From positions 1-42,912 of the forward strand of contig JBDWKL010000033.1 of NCBI GenBank assembly GCA_039973685.1: a stretch of DNA of 42,912 nt. The letters are read 5' to 3'. Positions 42,401-42,912 of the stretch are shown one piece after another. The position numbers were made by a program, and so were the translations under genes. The notes beneath the pieces are model-generated. The model was not told the DNA's origin and ran no database searches. It saw only the letters and a program-made list of their open reading frames with translations. This stretch comes from Hyphomicrobiales bacterium. Lineage in GTDB: Bacteria > Pseudomonadota > Alphaproteobacteria > Rhizobiales > JACESI01. Each line of letters opens with the position of its first letter. The stretch's first letter is position 1.

Positions 42401-42678
42401 TTTTGTAGAGGTTGGAGCTTTCCTCTCGTTACAAGATGAAGAGGGACGCAAGTCACCGCACGTTACTTGCAATTCTCACCCCATTTACCCTTGCAAACCC
42501 CCCACAAAAAGAGTATTTACCCCTCATGTCTGGACTAGAGAAATCTGTCCGGCTTTTTTAGTGCTTGGAATTTGCATGTGCTAAAAACATAACTTGAACC
42601 GTAATAGACTGAACAAAAAGCCAATCATTCAGCCGTTTTGCTGCATAGATTTGGGATCAGAACATAAAGGAAAATAAC
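42401..42678 (+). promoter_or_regulatory. Gap before rplU
   Basis: These 278 bases hold the terminator at 42530 and then about 120 bases that should contain the rplU promoter and leader. I see no clear -35/-10 pair: CTTGGA at 42564 is a possible -35 without a good -10. AAAGG at 42666-42670 is the rplU ribosome site. No coding frame is convincing. Confidence 0.35.
42530..42559 (+). terminator. Intrinsic terminator downstream of the AsnC remnant
   Basis: CTGGAC (42530-42535) pairs with GTCCGG (42547-42552) with one G-U pair. Inside, AGA pairs with TCT over a GAAA loop, with one bulged T. Six Ts follow. It would end transcripts from the AsnC remnant or from anything starting in 42401-42529, before rplU. 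Confidence 0.65.
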
Positions 42679-42912
42679 ATGTTCGCAGTCATGAAAACCG
42701 GTGGTAAGCAGTACAAAGTTGCTGCTGACGACGTGGTAAAGATTGAACGCCTTGAAGGTGAAGCGGGTGAAACCGTTTCTTTCGAAAATGTCCTCATGGT
42801 AGGTGGTGACGACGGTGTAACCGTTGGCGCTCCTTTCGTTGAAGGCGCAACAGTTGTTGGTGAAGTGGTGGATCAAGGTCGTGGTCGTAAGATCATTATC
42901 TTCAAAAAGCGC
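42679..42912 (+). CDS. rplU: 50S ribosomal protein L21 (3' end missing)
   Basis: The frame runs off the right edge, so 78 residues are visible. They match L21: [18 protein letters not shown] at the start, then [20 protein letters not shown] and [19 protein letters not shown]21 binds 23S rRNA in the large subunit. AAAGG lies eight bases before the ATG. In Hyphomicrobiales rplU normally heads rplU-rpmA-obgE-proBA-nadD-rsfS; here it faces away from rsfS, which lies 11.7 kb to the left on the other strand. Confidence 0.96.
   Translation, partial: MFAVMKTGGKQYKVAADDVVKIERLEGEAGETVSFENVLMVGGDDGVTVGAPFVEGATVVGEVVDQGRGRKIIIFKKR

Noticed and set aside
42363-42584. 73-codon plus-strand frame after the AsnC remnant
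   Set aside because: Overlaps the remnant in another frame and runs through the terminator; no recognisable content.
42530-42678. Possible rplU promoter (CTTGGA near 42564)
   Set aside because: No matching -10 at the right spacing, so not listed as a promoter.
1-42912. Search for tRNA, rRNA, CRISPR arrays, insertion sequences and phage genes
   Set aside because: Nothing with tRNA or rRNA features, regularly spaced repeats, transposase or integrase motifs was seen; a tool-based scan was not possible.

Overview
The window looks like an ordinary chromosomal segment of a marine-type alphaproteobacterium, most likely Hyphomicrobiales (Rhizobiales). The support is gene order and families: the divergent hemC/tsaD pair with hemD, a Mic60/mitofilin homologue and a HemY-like protein on one side and gpsA-YciI-EVE on the other; a roughly 1600-residue NAD-glutamate dehydrogenase; and the run rsfS-rlmH-envC-ctpA-polysaccharide deacetylase-rppH. 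Base composition looks balanced and even (not computed). I saw no rRNA, tRNA, insertion sequence, prophage or CRISPR array. The two edge genes are cut by the window: an acyl-CoA dehydrogenase at the left and rplU (L21) at the right.

Layout. 1-1838: two adjacent acyl-CoA dehydrogenase genes, probably a heteromeric pair. 2013-3788: an orphan TadG-like protein with a von Willebrand A domain. 3874-5835 (minus): acetyl-CoA synthetase. 6076-6483: a small M15-type (YcbK-like) lipoprotein. 6699-11956: NAD-glutamate dehydrogenase behind a leader that can fold, with a GNAT gene overlapping its end. 12084-14243: an EamA transporter and an enolase-superfamily enzyme. 14253-19648 (minus): hemC-hemD-mic60-hemY. 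19721-24894 (plus): tsaD-gpsA, an exported unknown, then YciI-EVE-DUF6614-like-AlkZ-like glycosylase packed almost without gaps. 24934-30955 (minus): rsfS, rlmH, envC, ctpA, divergent polysaccharide deacetylase, rppH.

31254-41846 is a mosaic of metabolic and stress genes: a BaiN-type flavoprotein, a keto-acid hydratase, ChrA, a hydroxypyruvate isomerase-like protein, a TerB-like protein, a glutamine amidotransferase, YggT, a TMADH/FadH-type demethylase with a PNPOx partner, an alpha/beta hydrolase and Ppa. 42031-42400 is a scar where a DUF6356-like gene and an Lrp/AsnC gene both seem to have lost their N-termini at one junction. rplU begins at 42679.

The items most worth a second look: a long-hairpin RNA with its own terminator upstream of yggT (about 36919-37090); the DUF6356/AsnC deletion scar; CtrA-type boxes in front of envC, the M15-like lipoprotein and the TadG-like gene; the EVE plus AlkZ-like operon; and the apparent splitting of the rplU-nadD-rsfS-ctpA neighbourhood into two divergent halves. 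I found no clearly new multi-gene system; most genes belong to known families.
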